From QYOJ01 sp964616825 (GTDB lineage: Bacteria; Bacteroidota; Bacteroidia; Bacteroidales; FEN-979), in contig CAZTSX010000006.1 of the NCBI GenBank assembly GCA_964616825.1, positions 75,563-139,562 on the forward strand: DNA of 64,000 nucleotides. The letters run 5' to 3'. A model generated the notes under the pieces. That model ran no database searches and had not been told where the DNA came from. It saw only the letters and a program-made list of their open reading frames with translations. A program made the translations under genes and the position numbers. The first letter of the stretch is position 1. Every line of letters begins with the position of its first letter. This document shows positions 39,970 through 49,287 of this stretch, piece by piece.

Positions 39970-42789
39970 GTGGAAGAACAGTTAGAGATTTACGGCGCCC
40001 GGGTTCATAATCTGAAAAACACTGACCTTGCGATCCCGCGAAACAAGCTGGTGGTGATTACCGGCTTAAGTGGCAGTGGAAAATCTTCACTTGCTTTTGA
40101 TACAGTCTATGCTGAAGGGCAGCGTCGCTATATGGAGACCTTCTCGGCTTATGCACGCCAGTTCATCGGTAACCTGGAACGGCCGGATGTGGATAAGATC
40201 AGCGGGCTCAGTCCGGTGATCTCAATCGAACAGAAGTCCACCAACCGGAATCCACGTTCAACGGTAGGGACCATCACTGAGATCTATGATTTTCTGCGAC
40301 TTCTCTTTGCCCGGGCCAGTGATGCTTACTCCTACGAAAGCGGTGAGAAGATGGTCAGGTATGCCGAACAACAGATCGTGGATCTGATCCTTTCCAATCA
40401 GAAAGGAGACGAACTGCTTGTGCTGGCTCCGGTTGTCAAAGGAAGAAAAGGCCATTACCGTGAGCTGTTTGACCAGATCCGAAAGCAGGGATTTTTAAAA
40501 GTGCGAATCGACGGAGAGATCAGGGAGATCACTCTCGGCTTGCAGCTCGACCGGTATAAGATTCATGATATTGAGATCGTTATTGATCAATTAGTCGTGA
40601 ACAACGAGTCCAGGAAGAGGTTGATCCAATCGGTTAACCTGGCCATGGAGCATGGAAAAGATCAATTGATGACCTCACCTGTTGATGCGAATGCACCACG
40701 TCATTACAGTCGACTGTTGATGTGTCCGACCACGGGTATCTCCTACGATGAGCCGGAGCCCAACACCTTCTCATTTAATTCGCCATACGGAGCCTGTCCG
40801 AACTGCAATGGTCTGGGAACCATATCGGAAATTGACCTGAAGAAGATCATCCCAGACCGGAAGAAAACAATCAAGAAAGGTGGGATTATTCCTATAGGTG
40901 AATATAAGAACAACTGGATCTTCAAGCAGATAGAAGCGATTGGAGACAAATACGGATTCACTGTTAATACCCCGATTTCGGAAATTCCTGAGCAAGCCAT
41001 CAACGTGATATTATACGGTTCGGACGAGGTTTTCAAAGTAAAAAACGACTACCTGGGTGTTACATCTACTTACTCACTCAACTTCGAGGGGATTGTCAGC
41101 TTTATCAATTCCCAGCATGCCGAAGCAGCACCTGCCGGGATCATGAAATGGGTCAGAAGCTTCATGAACAAAAAATCCTGTCCGGAGTGTAATGGCGCCC
41201 GGCTGAAAAAAGAGTCACTCTGGTTCAAGGTCAACCATAAAAACATCGCGGAACTCTCCGGGATGGGCCTGGTGCAACTTAACGAATGGTTTGAAGATCT
41301 TCATCATCATCTTGACGAAAGAAAACAGGTCATCGCTTACGAGATTATCAGAGAGATCCGGAATCGTATCAAATTCCTGCTGGATGTGGGGATTGGCTAC
41401 CTGACACTGAACCGTCCGGCACGAAGCCTGTCCGGAGGAGAGAGCCAGCGGATCCGGCTGGCTACGCAGATCGGTTCACAACTTGTTGGTGTTTTGTATA
41501 TCCTTGATGAGCCAAGTATCGGATTGCACCAACACGACAATCTGAAACTTATCAAAGCACTTCAAAGCTTACGTGATACAGGAAACTCCGTGATTGTGGT
41601 GGAGCATGACCAGGAGACGATCCTGCATGCCGATTACGTGATCGATATCGGACCTTATGCGGGAGCACATGGAGGAAAAATTGTGGCTCACGGCACACCA
41701 GGAGAGATCATGCAAACGGATTACCTTACCGGGAAATACCTGAGTGGAAAATTAACAATCGATGTTCCGTCATCACGCCGGAAAGGAAATGGAAACGTGC
41801 TGACACTCAAAGGAGCAACCGGTCACAATCTGAAGGATGTAATCCTGAACCTTCCGCTTGGAAAGCTGATCTGTATCACAGGCCTCTCCGGTAGTGGCAA
41901 ATCTTCATTGATCAATGAAACCCTCTACCCCATTCTGAGCCATCACTTCTACAGATCTGATAAAAAGCCTCTCCCCTATCATTCTATTGAAGGGATTAAA
42001 CATATTGATAAAGTCATAGAGATCGATCAGTCCCCGATCGGACGTACTCCCCGGTCGAATCCCGCCACGTATACCAAAGTCTTTGACGAGATCCGGAAAC
42101 TCTATGCAAACCTTCCGGAGTCGAAGATCCGCGGTTACAAACCCGGACGGTTCTCTTTCAACGTAAAGGGAGGCCGGTGCGAGACCTGCAAGGGTGCCGG
42201 ATTACGGGTGATAGAGATGAATTTCCTCCCTGATGTCTATGTGTTATGCGAAAACTGCCAGGGCAGAAGATACAACCGGGAGACGCTTGAAGTGCGTTAC
42301 AAAGGCAAGTCCATTAACGACGTGCTCAACATGACCATCATCCAGGCGGTAGTGTTCTTTGAAGCGATCCCGATGATCGTCAAAAAGATTGCAACCCTGC
42401 AAGAGGTAGGGCTTGGATATATTACCCTCGGACAACAATCCACGACTCTCTCCGGAGGCGAGGCACAGCGCGTGAAGCTGGCTGCAGAACTCTCTAAAAC
42501 CGATACCGGCAATACCCTATACATCCTGGATGAACCTACCACCGGACTTCACTTTGAGGATGTCAAAGTACTGCTCACTGTGTTGAATAAACTGGTGGGC
42601 AAAGGCAACACAGTGTTAGTTATTGAGCACAATATGGAGGTGATCAAAGTAACCGATCACATTATCGATCTGGGCCCTGACGGCGGCGAAAGCGGTGGTG
42701 AAATCCTCACAGAAGGTACTCCTGAAGAGATTGTGCAGAGTGGTAAAGGGTATACCGCATTGCATTTGAAGAGACATCTAAATACGTGA
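39970..42789 (+). CDS. uvrA: Excinuclease ABC subunit A
   Basis: DNA-damage sensor of nucleotide excision repair. 939 residues, normal for UvrA, with two ABC ATPase modules: Walker A GLSGSGKSSLAFD (about 34-46) and GLSGSGKSSLINE, signature LSGGESQRIRLA and LSGGEAQRVKLA, and zinc modules CPNCNGLG/CPECNGARL and CETCKGAGL/CENCQGRRY. The start is GTG at 39970; an in-frame TAA lies upstream and no ATG is available. The last codon ACG and TGA are the first five-base core of a heptamer array. It is followed by the LOG gene. Confidence 0.98.
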   Translation: MEEQLEIYGARVHNLKNTDLAIPRNKLVVITGLSGSGKSSLAFDTVYAEGQRRYMETFSAYARQFIGNLERPDVDKISGLSPVISIEQKSTNRNPRSTVGTITEIYDFLRLLFARASDAYSYESGEKMVRYAEQQIVDLILSNQKGDELLVLAPVVKGRKGHYRELFDQIRKQGFLKVRIDGEIREITLGLQLDRYKIHDIEIVIDQLVVNNESRKRLIQSVNLAMEHGKDQLMTSPVDANAPRHYSRLLMCPTTGISYDEPEPNTFSFNSPYGACPNCNGLGTISEIDLKKIIPDRKKTIKKGGIIPIGEYKNNWIFKQIEAIGDKYGFTVNTPISEIPEQAINVILYGSDEVFKVKNDYLGVTSTYSLNFEGIVSFINSQHAEAAPAGIMKWVRSFMNKKSCPECNGARLKKESLWFKVNHKNIAELSGMGLVQLNEWFEDLHHHLDERKQVIAYEIIREIRNRIKFLLDVGIGYLTLNRPARSLSGGESQRIRLATQIGSQLVGVLYILDEPSIGLHQHDNLKLIKALQSLRDTGNSVIVVEHDQETILHADYVIDIGPYAGAHGGKIVAHGTPGEIMQTDYLTGKYLSGKLTIDVPSSRRKGNGNVLTLKGATGHNLKDVILNLPLGKLICITGLSGSGKSSLINETLYPILSHHFYRSDKKPLPYHSIEGIKHIDKVIEIDQSPIGRTPRSNPATYTKVFDEIRKLYANLPESKIRGYKPGRFSFNVKGGRCETCKGAGLRVIEMNFLPDVYVLCENCQGRRYNRETLEVRYKGKSINDVLNMTIIQAVVFFEAIPMIVKKIATLQEVGLGYITLGQQSTTLSGGEAQRVKLAAELSKTDTGNTLYILDEPTTGLHFEDVKVLLTVLNKLVGKGNTVLVIEHNMEVIKVTDHIIDLGPDGGESGGEILTEGTPEEIVQSGKGYTALHLKRHLNT

Positions 42790-42818
42790 GACGTGAAACG
42801 TGAGAGGTAAGACTGATA
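42784..42818 (+). repeat. Heptamer array at the uvrA stop
   Basis: ACGTGAG, ACGTGAA, ACGTGAG, AGGTAAG, ACTGATA. The uvrA TGA is within unit 1. Same family as the arrays at 31542 and 56897. Confidence 0.85.
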
Positions 42819-42836
42819 CCGGGAAAATTGGTCCTC

Positions 42837-42892
42837 TTTCACCATTTCACCATATCACCATTTCACCATCTCATGATTTCACTATTTCACTA
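42837..42892 (+). repeat. Octamer array (TTTCACCA) up to the LOG-gene -7 box
   Basis: Seven 8-bp units: TTTCACCA twice, TATCACCA, TTTCACCA, TCTCATGA, TTTCACTA twice. It is the reverse complement of the family at 39259-39330. Its final TA is also the first two bases of the -7 box TATCTTTG. Confidence 0.9.
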
Positions 42893-42898
42893 TCTTTG
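42891..42898 (+). promoter_or_regulatory. -7 box for the LOG-family gene
   Basis: TATCTTTG, a match to TAnnTTTG, 22 bases before ATG 42921. The region where a -33 element should be is entirely repeat units; TTTCA could substitute weakly for TTTG. Confidence 0.55.
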
Positions 42899-42920
42899 TT
42901 TGACTAAAACAATTCCTGCC

Positions 42921-43631
42921 ATGAACATCGATGATAAAGAAATGCTGAAGAATAAGTTTGAGGAGAAGACCTGGTCGGAAACGATCAGCTACGACACCTG
43001 GGAGATCTTAAAGGTGATGTCGGAGATGGTTGAAGGATTTGAGAAACTGACCCGGATTGGTCCCTGTGTCTCCATATTCGGATCTGCACGAACACTGGAT
43101 AATCATACATACTACAAGCTTACCGAGGAGATCGCTTACTTGCTCACCAAGAACGGTTACGGGATCATAACAGGTGGTGGACAGGGAATCATGGAGGCCG
43201 CTAACAAAGGAGCGCATTTTGCCGGGGGGAAATCGGTGGGACTAAACATTGCCCTCCCTTTTGAGCAACAGCCCAATCCTTTTATCGACAGCAACAAACT
43301 GATCACGTTTGATTACTTCTTTATCCGCAAAACCATGTTCATGAAATACTCCATGGGTTTCATCTGCCTGCCTGGCGGATTCGGCACCCTGGACGAGATG
43401 ACGGAGGCGATTACCCTGATCCAGACTAAGAAACTGGCCCCATTTCCAATTATCCTGGTAGTTAAAGAGTATTGGGAAGGATTTGTAGATTGGGTAAAAA
43501 AGGTGCTGCTGGAGGCCAAAAACATCAGTCCGGAAGACCTTGACCTTTTCGTCCTGGTCGACACAGCTGAGGAGGCAGTAAAGGCGATCAATGACTTCTA
43601 CCAGAAGTATGCCCTGAAACCAAACTTTTAA
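42921..43631 (+). CDS. LOG-family protein (putative nucleotide 5'-monophosphate phosphoribohydrolase)
   Basis: 236 residues from ATG 42921 (MNIDDKEMLKNKFEEKTW). The frame continues upstream through the octamer array, but a -7 box at 42891 makes that extension non-coding. Rossmann-like lysine decarboxylase-like family (TIGR00730): SIFGSARTL, GYGIITGGGQGIMEAANKGA, FIRKTMFMKYSMGFICLPGGFGTLDEMTEAITLIQT. The PGGxGTxxE motif is the LOG nucleotide site; plant members release cytokinin bases, and bacterial roles include nucleotide salvage. The old label lysine decarboxylase is not supported. Confidence 0.92.
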   Translation: MNIDDKEMLKNKFEEKTWSETISYDTWEILKVMSEMVEGFEKLTRIGPCVSIFGSARTLDNHTYYKLTEEIAYLLTKNGYGIITGGGQGIMEAANKGAHFAGGKSVGLNIALPFEQQPNPFIDSNKLITFDYFFIRKTMFMKYSMGFICLPGGFGTLDEMTEAITLIQTKKLAPFPIILVVKEYWEGFVDWVKKVLLEAKNISPEDLDLFVLVDTAEEAVKAINDFYQKYALKPNF

Positions 43632-43632
43632 C

Positions 43633-43640
43633 TACCTTTG
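43633..43640 (+). promoter_or_regulatory. -7 box for the rsfS operon
   Basis: TACCTTTG matches TAnnTTTG, 20 bases before ATG 43660, overlapping the region just after the LOG stop. Confidence 0.5.
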
Positions 43641-43659
43641 CATTCACTAAAGCGCTTTC

Positions 43660-44040
43660 ATGCCCCGAAAGAAACCGGAACCCAGGAGTGAATCCAAACT
43701 GCTTACAGAGGCGATTCTGAAAGGGATGCTGGATAAAAAAGCAAACGATCCTGTTGTGCTGGATCTTTCGAAACTGGATCAGGCTGTCTGCAACGCATTT
43801 GTGATCTGCGACGGGACGTCCCGCACACAGGTTGAAGCGATTGCTGATGCTGTGCTCAGTAAGGTAAAAAAAGAGAGAGGAGAATCTCCCTGGAATAAGG
43901 AGGGATTTGAAAATGCGGAATGGATTTTGATCGACTATGCCGATGTGGTGGTTCATATTTTTCAGGATACTCGCAGATCCTTCTATAACCTTGAAAACCT
44001 GTGGGGTGACGCGGAGATGAGCCGGATTGAATCGCCCTGA
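43660..44040 (+). CDS. rsfS: Ribosome silencing factor RsfS
   Basis: 126 residues of the Iojap/RsfS family. It binds L14 of the large subunit and blocks subunit joining when nutrients are scarce. Core: LLTEAILKGMLDKKANDPVVLDLSKLDQAVCNAFVICDGTSRTQVEAIADAV, then GFENAEWILIDYADVVVHIFQDTRRSFYNLENLWGDAE, all typical. First gene of an operon rsfS, ftsH, LUD, DUF2007, cdsA, psd; this order is usual in Bacteroidetes. Confidence 0.96.
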   Translation: MPRKKPEPRSESKLLTEAILKGMLDKKANDPVVLDLSKLDQAVCNAFVICDGTSRTQVEAIADAVLSKVKKERGESPWNKEGFENAEWILIDYADVVVHIFQDTRRSFYNLENLWGDAEMSRIESP

Positions 44041-44074
44041 TAAAGCTTTTTTCTATTTATTGTTATCAGACAGA

Positions 44075-46201
44075 ATGGCAGACCAAGAAAAAGATAAAAA
44101 GAGTAAAGGTGGATTTCAACCCAATCTGACTCCAGGGAAAAAAGGGAAGACCAAATTCAGTTTCTACTGGATCTATGCGATCCTTGCGATTATCTTTATC
44201 GCTATCCAGTATTTCAACTATACCAGTCCATTAACAGAGATCACATGGCCACGCCTGGAGGAGATGCTGGTGAATGAGGATGTGGAGAAGATCGTGGTCG
44301 TCAACAAGGAGAAAGCCGAGATCTTCATCAAGAAAGATAAGATCATGACCGATACTGCGTACCGAAAGTTCGACAAAAAAGGCTACGCCAGCTCCTCTTC
44401 ATCCAACCCGCAATATTTCTACCAGATCGGTTCTGAACAGATCTTTAACTCGTTGTTGAAGGATACCCGGGATACTTTAACTGCCCGTATGGTGAGAAAG
44501 GGTTATCGGATCTCAGATCTCGTCGAGTTCAAGAAACAGTATCCCTATCCTCCTTTGAATGATACAAGAAAAGATGTATTTGGTGACATACTCAGTTACA
44601 TCATTCCTATTGCTATCCTGATCGGCGCCTGGTTCCTGATCATGCGGTTTATGAGTCGTGGTGGTGGTGGTGCCGGTGGCCAGATCTTTAACATCGGGAA
44701 ATCCAAAGCACAACTTTTTGACAAGGACACCAGTGTCAATGTCAATTTCGAAGATGTTGCCGGCCTGGAGGAGGCTAAGGTAGAAGTCATGGAGATCGTA
44801 GACTTCCTGAAGAATCCTGGAAAATACACGGCTCTTGGGGGAAAAATCCCGAAAGGCGCTCTTCTGGTCGGTCCTCCGGGAACCGGAAAAACGCTGCTTG
44901 CCAAGGCTGTGGCGGGAGAAGCCCAGGTTCCCTTCTTTTCGATCTCCGGATCTGATTTCGTAGAGATGTTTGTCGGTGTGGGAGCTTCCCGGGTGCGTGA
45001 CCTGTTTCGCCAGGCAAAAGAGAAAGCGCCCTGCATCATCTTCATTGATGAAATTGATGCCGTGGGCCGGGCACGCGGTCGCAACCAGATCACCGGTGCC
45101 AACGATGAACGGGAGAACACCCTGAACCAGTTACTTACAGAAATGGACGGCTTTGCAACCAATGCCGGAGTGATTATCCTGGCAGCCACCAACCGCGCAG
45201 ATGTCCTGGACCGTGCACTCTTAAGAGCCGGGCGGTTCGACCGTCAGATCTACATTGAACTGCCCGACCTGATCGAGCGGAATGCGATCTTCCAGGTCCA
45301 CCTGAAACCATTGAAACTGGATACCGAAGTAAATATCGATTTTCTTGCTCGCCAGACTCCTGGTTTCTCAGGTGCCGATATTGCTAATGTCTGTAATGAA
45401 TCAGCGCTGATCGCCGCCCGTAAAGACAAGAAGAAGATACATAAGCAGGACTTTATGGATGCAATCGACCGGATTATCGGCGGATTGGAAAAACGAAGCA
45501 AGATTATCTCACCACATGAGAAGAAGGTCATTGCTTATCACGAATCGGGACATGCTTCCATCAGCTGGCTGTTGGAACATGCACACCCCCTGGTGAAGGT
45601 GACTATCGTACCCCGCGGCAAAGCGCTGGGGGCTGCGTGGTATCTTCCGGAAGAGAGGCAACTCACAACCTTCGAGCAGATGTTTGATGAGATCACTGCT
45701 GCTCTCGGCGGACGTGCATCCGAAGAGGTCTTTTTCGGAAAGGTTTCTACAGGCGCTTTGAACGACCTTGAAAAAATTACCAAGCAGGCGTATGCGATGG
45801 TTGTTTACTTCGGACTGAACAAGGAGATCGGCAACATCAGTTTCTACGATTCCACCGGACAATCTGAATTTACCTTCCATAAGCCTTATTCCGAAAAGAC
45901 GGCGGAAGTTATAGACCGGGAGGTGAGAGAGATTGTTGAAACGGCATACAAGCGGGCGAAAAAACTCATTGCTGATAACAAGGAGAAGCTTGAACAACTG
46001 GCAAAGATACTACTGGAGAAAGAGGTAATCTTCCGGGAAGATTTAGAGCACGTTTTCGGCAAAAGGCCTTATGATAAAGAGGAGGAGAAGGCGCTTCCTA
46101 TGAGTAATAAACCTGCACTAAAGCCAAGACGCAAGCCACGAGACACCAAAAGCGCCAAACCAAAAGCAATACCGAAACCGAAAAAACCATCCGCCAAGTA
46201 A
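44075..46201 (+). CDS. ftsH: ATP-dependent zinc metalloprotease FtsH
   Basis: Membrane-bound AAA+ protease degrading misassembled membrane proteins and some regulators. 708 residues from ATG 44075 (MADQEKDKKSKGG); the frame extends upstream with TTG. Membrane helices near 30-47 (WIYAILAIIFIAIQYF) and about 183-200 (IIPIAILIGAWFLIM); periplasmic domain between. AAA module: GPPGTGKTLLAKAVAGEA, ISGSDFVEMFVGVGASRVRDLF, IIFIDEIDAVGR, SRH ATNRADVLDRALLRAGRFDR. Zinc site HESGHA. A basic Pro/Lys tail (KPRRKPRDTKSAKPK) ends the protein. Confidence 0.98.
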   Translation: MADQEKDKKSKGGFQPNLTPGKKGKTKFSFYWIYAILAIIFIAIQYFNYTSPLTEITWPRLEEMLVNEDVEKIVVVNKEKAEIFIKKDKIMTDTAYRKFDKKGYASSSSSNPQYFYQIGSEQIFNSLLKDTRDTLTARMVRKGYRISDLVEFKKQYPYPPLNDTRKDVFGDILSYIIPIAILIGAWFLIMRFMSRGGGGAGGQIFNIGKSKAQLFDKDTSVNVNFEDVAGLEEAKVEVMEIVDFLKNPGKYTALGGKIPKGALLVGPPGTGKTLLAKAVAGEAQVPFFSISGSDFVEMFVGVGASRVRDLFRQAKEKAPCIIFIDEIDAVGRARGRNQITGANDERENTLNQLLTEMDGFATNAGVIILAATNRADVLDRALLRAGRFDRQIYIELPDLIERNAIFQVHLKPLKLDTEVNIDFLARQTPGFSGADIANVCNESALIAARKDKKKIHKQDFMDAIDRIIGGLEKRSKIISPHEKKVIAYHESGHASISWLLEHAHPLVKVTIVPRGKALGAAWYLPEERQLTTFEQMFDEITAALGGRASEEVFFGKVSTGALNDLEKITKQAYAMVVYFGLNKEIGNISFYDSTGQSEFTFHKPYSEKTAEVIDREVREIVETAYKRAKKLIADNKEKLEQLAKILLEKEVIFREDLEHVFGKRPYDKEEEKALPMSNKPALKPRRKPRDTKSAKPKAIPKPKKPSAK

Positions 46202-46223
46202 CCTGAACCTGAAGAATCCCGCT

Positions 46224-46880
46224 ATGGAAGAGAGCGCATCACGGGAAAAAATTCTAAAGAGGATACGGAACGCGTTGATTGAGAAGACCGATCCTCCTTT
46301 TCCTATCATCGATCAGGAGTTGAATGTCCATCCGGAGCTGACCGATACACTTGATGTTATCTTCGCTCAGGAGCTGGTAAAGGTGGCTGGCAAATTTGTC
46401 TACAGCGAAAGCGAGGATGAGTTTCTGGGTGTGTTGAAGTCGTTTATCCTGGAAAAGGATTGGCCACTCCTTTATTGCCTTGATCCCATAATACAAAAAA
46501 CGCTTAAGCGGGCCGGTATCCCTTTTGAGTCGACCCCGGACAAGATCCTTGAAGCCCGGATCGGGATCACCCGTTGCGAATACCTGATAGCCAGGCTGGG
46601 AAGCGTGATGGTTTCCTCGACACTCAATCCCGGAAGAAAGATCATTGTCTTTCCTGAGATTCACCTGGTAGTTGGTTATACTTCTCAACTGGTCCCGGAA
46701 TTGAAGGATGCGTTCAAGCTCATCCATAAAAAATATGCAGAAGATTGGCCCTCTATGGTCTCGCTGATCACCGGACCCAGCCGGACGGCTGATATTGAGA
46801 AAACACTTGTCATGGGAGCACATGGACCTAAAGAGTTCTATGTGTTTCTGATTGAAGATGGAGCGGGAAATAATGGCTGA
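46224..46880 (+). CDS. LUD domain protein (LutC-like)
   Basis: 218 residues with the lactate-utilisation LUD domain: REKILKRIRNALIEK, ITRCEYLIARLGSVMVSS, IVFPEIHLVVGYTSQLVPELKDAF, SLITGPSRTADIEKTLVMGAHGPKEFYVFLI. The domain binds a nucleotide-like ligand. LutC partners LutA and LutB in lactate oxidation, but those are absent, and Bacteroidetes keep this single protein between ftsH and cdsA, so its task is probably different and unknown. The next gene starts 8 bases inside its end. Confidence 0.9.
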   Translation: MEESASREKILKRIRNALIEKTDPPFPIIDQELNVHPELTDTLDVIFAQELVKVAGKFVYSESEDEFLGVLKSFILEKDWPLLYCLDPIIQKTLKRAGIPFESTPDKILEARIGITRCEYLIARLGSVMVSSTLNPGRKIIVFPEIHLVVGYTSQLVPELKDAFKLIHKKYAEDWPSMVSLITGPSRTADIEKTLVMGAHGPKEFYVFLIEDGAGNNG

Positions 46881-47097
46881 CAAAAGTCAATCAAACTGGG
46901 AAGTCTTATATGTCACCAGGCACCCGTATAAAGCAGAGATCCTGAAAGGAGTTCTGGAGGAGAATGAGATTCAGGCGGTTATCATCAACAAACAGGACTC
47001 AGCGTATGTAGTAATCGGTGAAATTGAAGTATATGTAAAACGGAATGATCTTGTGAAAGCAATTCAGATTTTAAAACGATTTCTGGCGGATGACTAA
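46873..47097 (+). CDS. DUF2007 small protein
   Basis: 74 residues from ATG 46873 (MADKSQSNWEVLYVTRHPYKAEILKGVLEE). A single ferredoxin-like domain of the DUF2007 type: Y-x-A-x-x-L-x-x-L-x-x-x-G-I, then VYVKRNDLVKAIQILKRF. The family resembles ACT or PII-like signal folds; no function is known. It overlaps its neighbours on both sides by 8 bases, so its level is tied to the operon. Confidence 0.88.
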   Translation: MADKSQSNWEVLYVTRHPYKAEILKGVLEENEIQAVIINKQDSAYVVIGEIEVYVKRNDLVKAIQILKRFLADD

Positions 47098-47935
47098 TTT
47101 CTGGGCACGAACAATTACAGGACTCTCCATGGTTTTCATTCTGCTGGCAGCCATGGCAATCAGCTATTGGTTTTTTGCCGGAGCATTTCTTCTTGTTACC
47201 ATTCTCGGGTTATGGGAGTTCTATTCTCTCCTTTCCAGCAAATCTTCACATCCTCAGAAGATATTTGGCACCGTTGCCGGTGCTTTGATTTATATTGTCA
47301 TCACCCTTGTGGATTTCATTCCGCTATTCTCAGATCTGCCATCCCACACACAAATTCCATACCTGATCTTTATTGTCCTCTTTTTCCTTCCATTTATCGT
47401 TGAGATATACAGGAAGAAACCACACCCCATGATAAACGTGGCCCTGACGATAACAGGAATCATCTACATTGCTGTCCCACTTGCTCTGCTTAACCTGTTG
47501 AATGGACCTGATGCCTATCGGTTATGGCATTTCCCGGTCATATTGGTTGGATTCTTTCTTATCACCTGGTTATATGATACCGGTGCTTACCTTTATGGGA
47601 AACAGTTTGGAAAGCATAAGTTTTTCGAACGTGTCTCACCTAAAAAAACCTGGGAGGGGATCATTGCAGGAACGATTATTGCCCTGGCAACAGCAGTTGG
47701 ATTACACTATCTTACCCCTGAAATCCAGTTGGTTGACTGGTTTGCAATGGCACTATTAATCATTGTTTTCGGTACATTTGGTGATCTCGTTGAATCACTC
47801 TTCAAGCGGAGCCTGAGAATCAAAGATTCCGGATCAATTCTCCCTGGGCATGGCGGTATACTCGATCGGTTTGATGCTATTTTCCTTTCCGTTCCTTTTG
47901 TATTTTTGTATCTCTTTTTACGCAACCTGATCTGA
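47090..47935 (+). CDS. cdsA: Phosphatidate cytidylyltransferase
   Basis: Makes CDP-diacylglycerol from phosphatidate and CTP at the inner membrane, the branch point of phospholipid synthesis. 281 residues with about eight membrane helices. Signature near the C-terminus: SLFKRSLRIKDSGSILPGHGGILDRFDAIFLSVP (given as KRSLRIKDSGS then PGHGG and DRFD), plus YLYGKQFGKHKF...SPKKTWEG. psd follows 3 bases later, so product and downstream step are co-expressed. Confidence 0.97.
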   Translation: MTNFWARTITGLSMVFILLAAMAISYWFFAGAFLLVTILGLWEFYSLLSSKSSHPQKIFGTVAGALIYIVITLVDFIPLFSDLPSHTQIPYLIFIVLFFLPFIVEIYRKKPHPMINVALTITGIIYIAVPLALLNLLNGPDAYRLWHFPVILVGFFLITWLYDTGAYLYGKQFGKHKFFERVSPKKTWEGIIAGTIIALATAVGLHYLTPEIQLVDWFAMALLIIVFGTFGDLVESLFKRSLRIKDSGSILPGHGGILDRFDAIFLSVPFVFLYLFLRNLI

Positions 47936-47938
47936 TAC

Positions 47939-48598
47939 ATGACAATTCACCAGGAAGGATACAAAACCATCTTTATCGCCTTGTTATTTGTGGCCGTTAT
48001 ATTCCTAACATTTAATCACATCTTGCCCGACCAGACCTGGATTCATTTTTGTCTTTACGCATTGGGGTTATGGTTCTTTCTGATGATCGTCAGGTTTTTC
48101 AGATCACCAAAACGGGAGGTTATCAGTGGTGAGAATCTGATTCTATCTCCTGCTGACGGCAAGGTTGTGGTTATAGAACGAACGATCGAGCCAGAACTCT
48201 TCAAAGAGGAGCGTATCCAGGTATCAATCTTCATGTCGGCCACAAACGTGCATGTCAACTGGTTCCCCATATCCGGCAATATCACCTATTACCATTATCA
48301 TTCGGGGAGACACCTGGTCGCTTTCAATCCAAAAGCTTCCCTTGAGAATGAGCGTACCACGACTGTGATCGAAACAGATAATAAGAAGAAAATTTTGATC
48401 CGGCAGATTGCCGGCGCTTTAGCACGTCGGATCAGATGTTATCCGGTTGTTGGCGAACCGGTGATCCAGGGTGAGGAGCTAGGCTTTATTAAGTTTGGTT
48501 CGCGTGTGGACCTTCTCCTTCCGGTTGACACAAAACTGGATGTGAAAATAGGCCAGAAGGTAATTGGTAAAAAAACAGTGATCGGAAAGTTGGTGTAA
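47939..48598 (+). CDS. psd: Phosphatidylserine decarboxylase family protein
   Basis: 219 residues, the small Psd form. Converts phosphatidylserine to phosphatidylethanolamine after self-cleavage yields a pyruvoyl group. An N-terminal membrane hairpin (about 10-52) is followed by LSPADGKVVVIE, VSIFMSATNVHVNWFPISG, and the self-cleavage site in GFIKFGSRVDLLLP (Gly-Ser). The stop is adjacent to the stop of the convergent DUF2461 gene with no base between. Confidence 0.95.
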   Translation: MTIHQEGYKTIFIALLFVAVIFLTFNHILPDQTWIHFCLYALGLWFFLMIVRFFRSPKREVISGENLILSPADGKVVVIERTIEPELFKEERIQVSIFMSATNVHVNWFPISGNITYYHYHSGRHLVAFNPKASLENERTTTVIETDNKKKILIRQIAGALARRIRCYPVVGEPVIQGEELGFIKFGSRVDLLLPVDTKLDVKIGQKVIGKKTVIGKLV

Positions 48599-49258
48599 TT
48601 AGCCATCCAATGCTCTTCCCAAAAATCCATTGAACGACTTCATTGCCTGAAAAACCTTCAGTGCATTATCTACGTATGCCGGATCCTGTACCTGTTTGTC
48701 AGACAAATTTGCAGAGACAGTATAGTGCTTGTTCTTCAGGATCTCTATATCCGGAAATTCTGCAGGAAAATCTTTGGGAGGCCTTTTAAGCTTTTCCATC
48801 TCATCCAATCCTTTTGTAAATTTTGCAAGCTTCTTATCCGAAAGGATCTTTTTAAACTCATCAATGTTATACAATATCTCCTGTCTGATCTTCTTCAGGC
48901 TATCGGGGTCGGGCATATAGATCCCTGCCGCCAGAAATGATTCCCCGGGTTGTAAATGAACATAGTACCCTGGACCACAGCTCTTTCTGCCTGATTTCGC
49001 GATCCATGCTCCAAAGTTGGTTTTGTAAGGGGATTTATCTTTTGAGAAGCGAACATCCCGGAAAATTCGAAACATTGTTTCTTTCGCTGTTACAAACCTG
49101 ACGGAAGGGTCGAATTTTGCAATACCAGAGATCAGCGTATTGATCAGGCTTTCCATCTCCAGTTTGGCTTCGTCGTACCACCCTTTGTTTACCTTGAACC
49201 ACTCCCGGTTATTATTATTTTCCAGCTCCTTAAGAAAAGGGATAATCAGATCAATCAT
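48599..49258 (-). CDS. DUF2461 domain protein
   Basis: 219 residues of the DUF2461 family (TIGR02453): FLKELENNNNREWFKVNKGWYDEAK, FRIFRDVRFSKDKSPYKTNFGAWI, GPGYYVHLQPGESFLAAGIYMPDP, and GRALD at the end. Function unknown. ATG 49258 is preceded by a perfect -7 box and by an octamer array, so the repeats sit in its upstream promoter region. Confidence 0.92.
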   Translation of the reverse strand: MIDLIIPFLKELENNNNREWFKVNKGWYDEAKLEMESLINTLISGIAKFDPSVRFVTAKETMFRIFRDVRFSKDKSPYKTNFGAWIAKSGRKSCGPGYYVHLQPGESFLAAGIYMPDPDSLKKIRQEILYNIDEFKKILSDKKLAKFTKGLDEMEKLKRPPKDFPAEFPDIEILKNKHYTVSANLSDKQVQDPAYVDNALKVFQAMKSFNGFLGRALDG

Positions 49259-49274
49259 GATAGTTTTTTATTGA

Positions 49275-49282
49275 CAAAGGTA
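49275..49282 (-). promoter_or_regulatory. -7 box for the DUF2461 gene
   Basis: Minus-strand TACCTTTG, a match to TAnnTTTG, 17 bases before ATG 49258. The octamer array starts 6 bases upstream of it, occupying the -33 region. Confidence 0.55.
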
Positions 49283-49287
49283 CAGAA

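Noticed and set aside
42828..42920. Longer N-terminus of the LOG protein
   Set aside because: Those 31 codons translate the octamer array and a -7 box; homologous sequence begins at ATG 42921.
45509..45997. 162-residue minus-strand frame within ftsH
   Set aside because: Shadow of the highly conserved FtsH protease domain.
46254..46883. 209-residue minus-strand frame opposite the LUD gene
   Set aside because: The plus-strand gene has domain motifs and operon overlaps; the minus frame has none.
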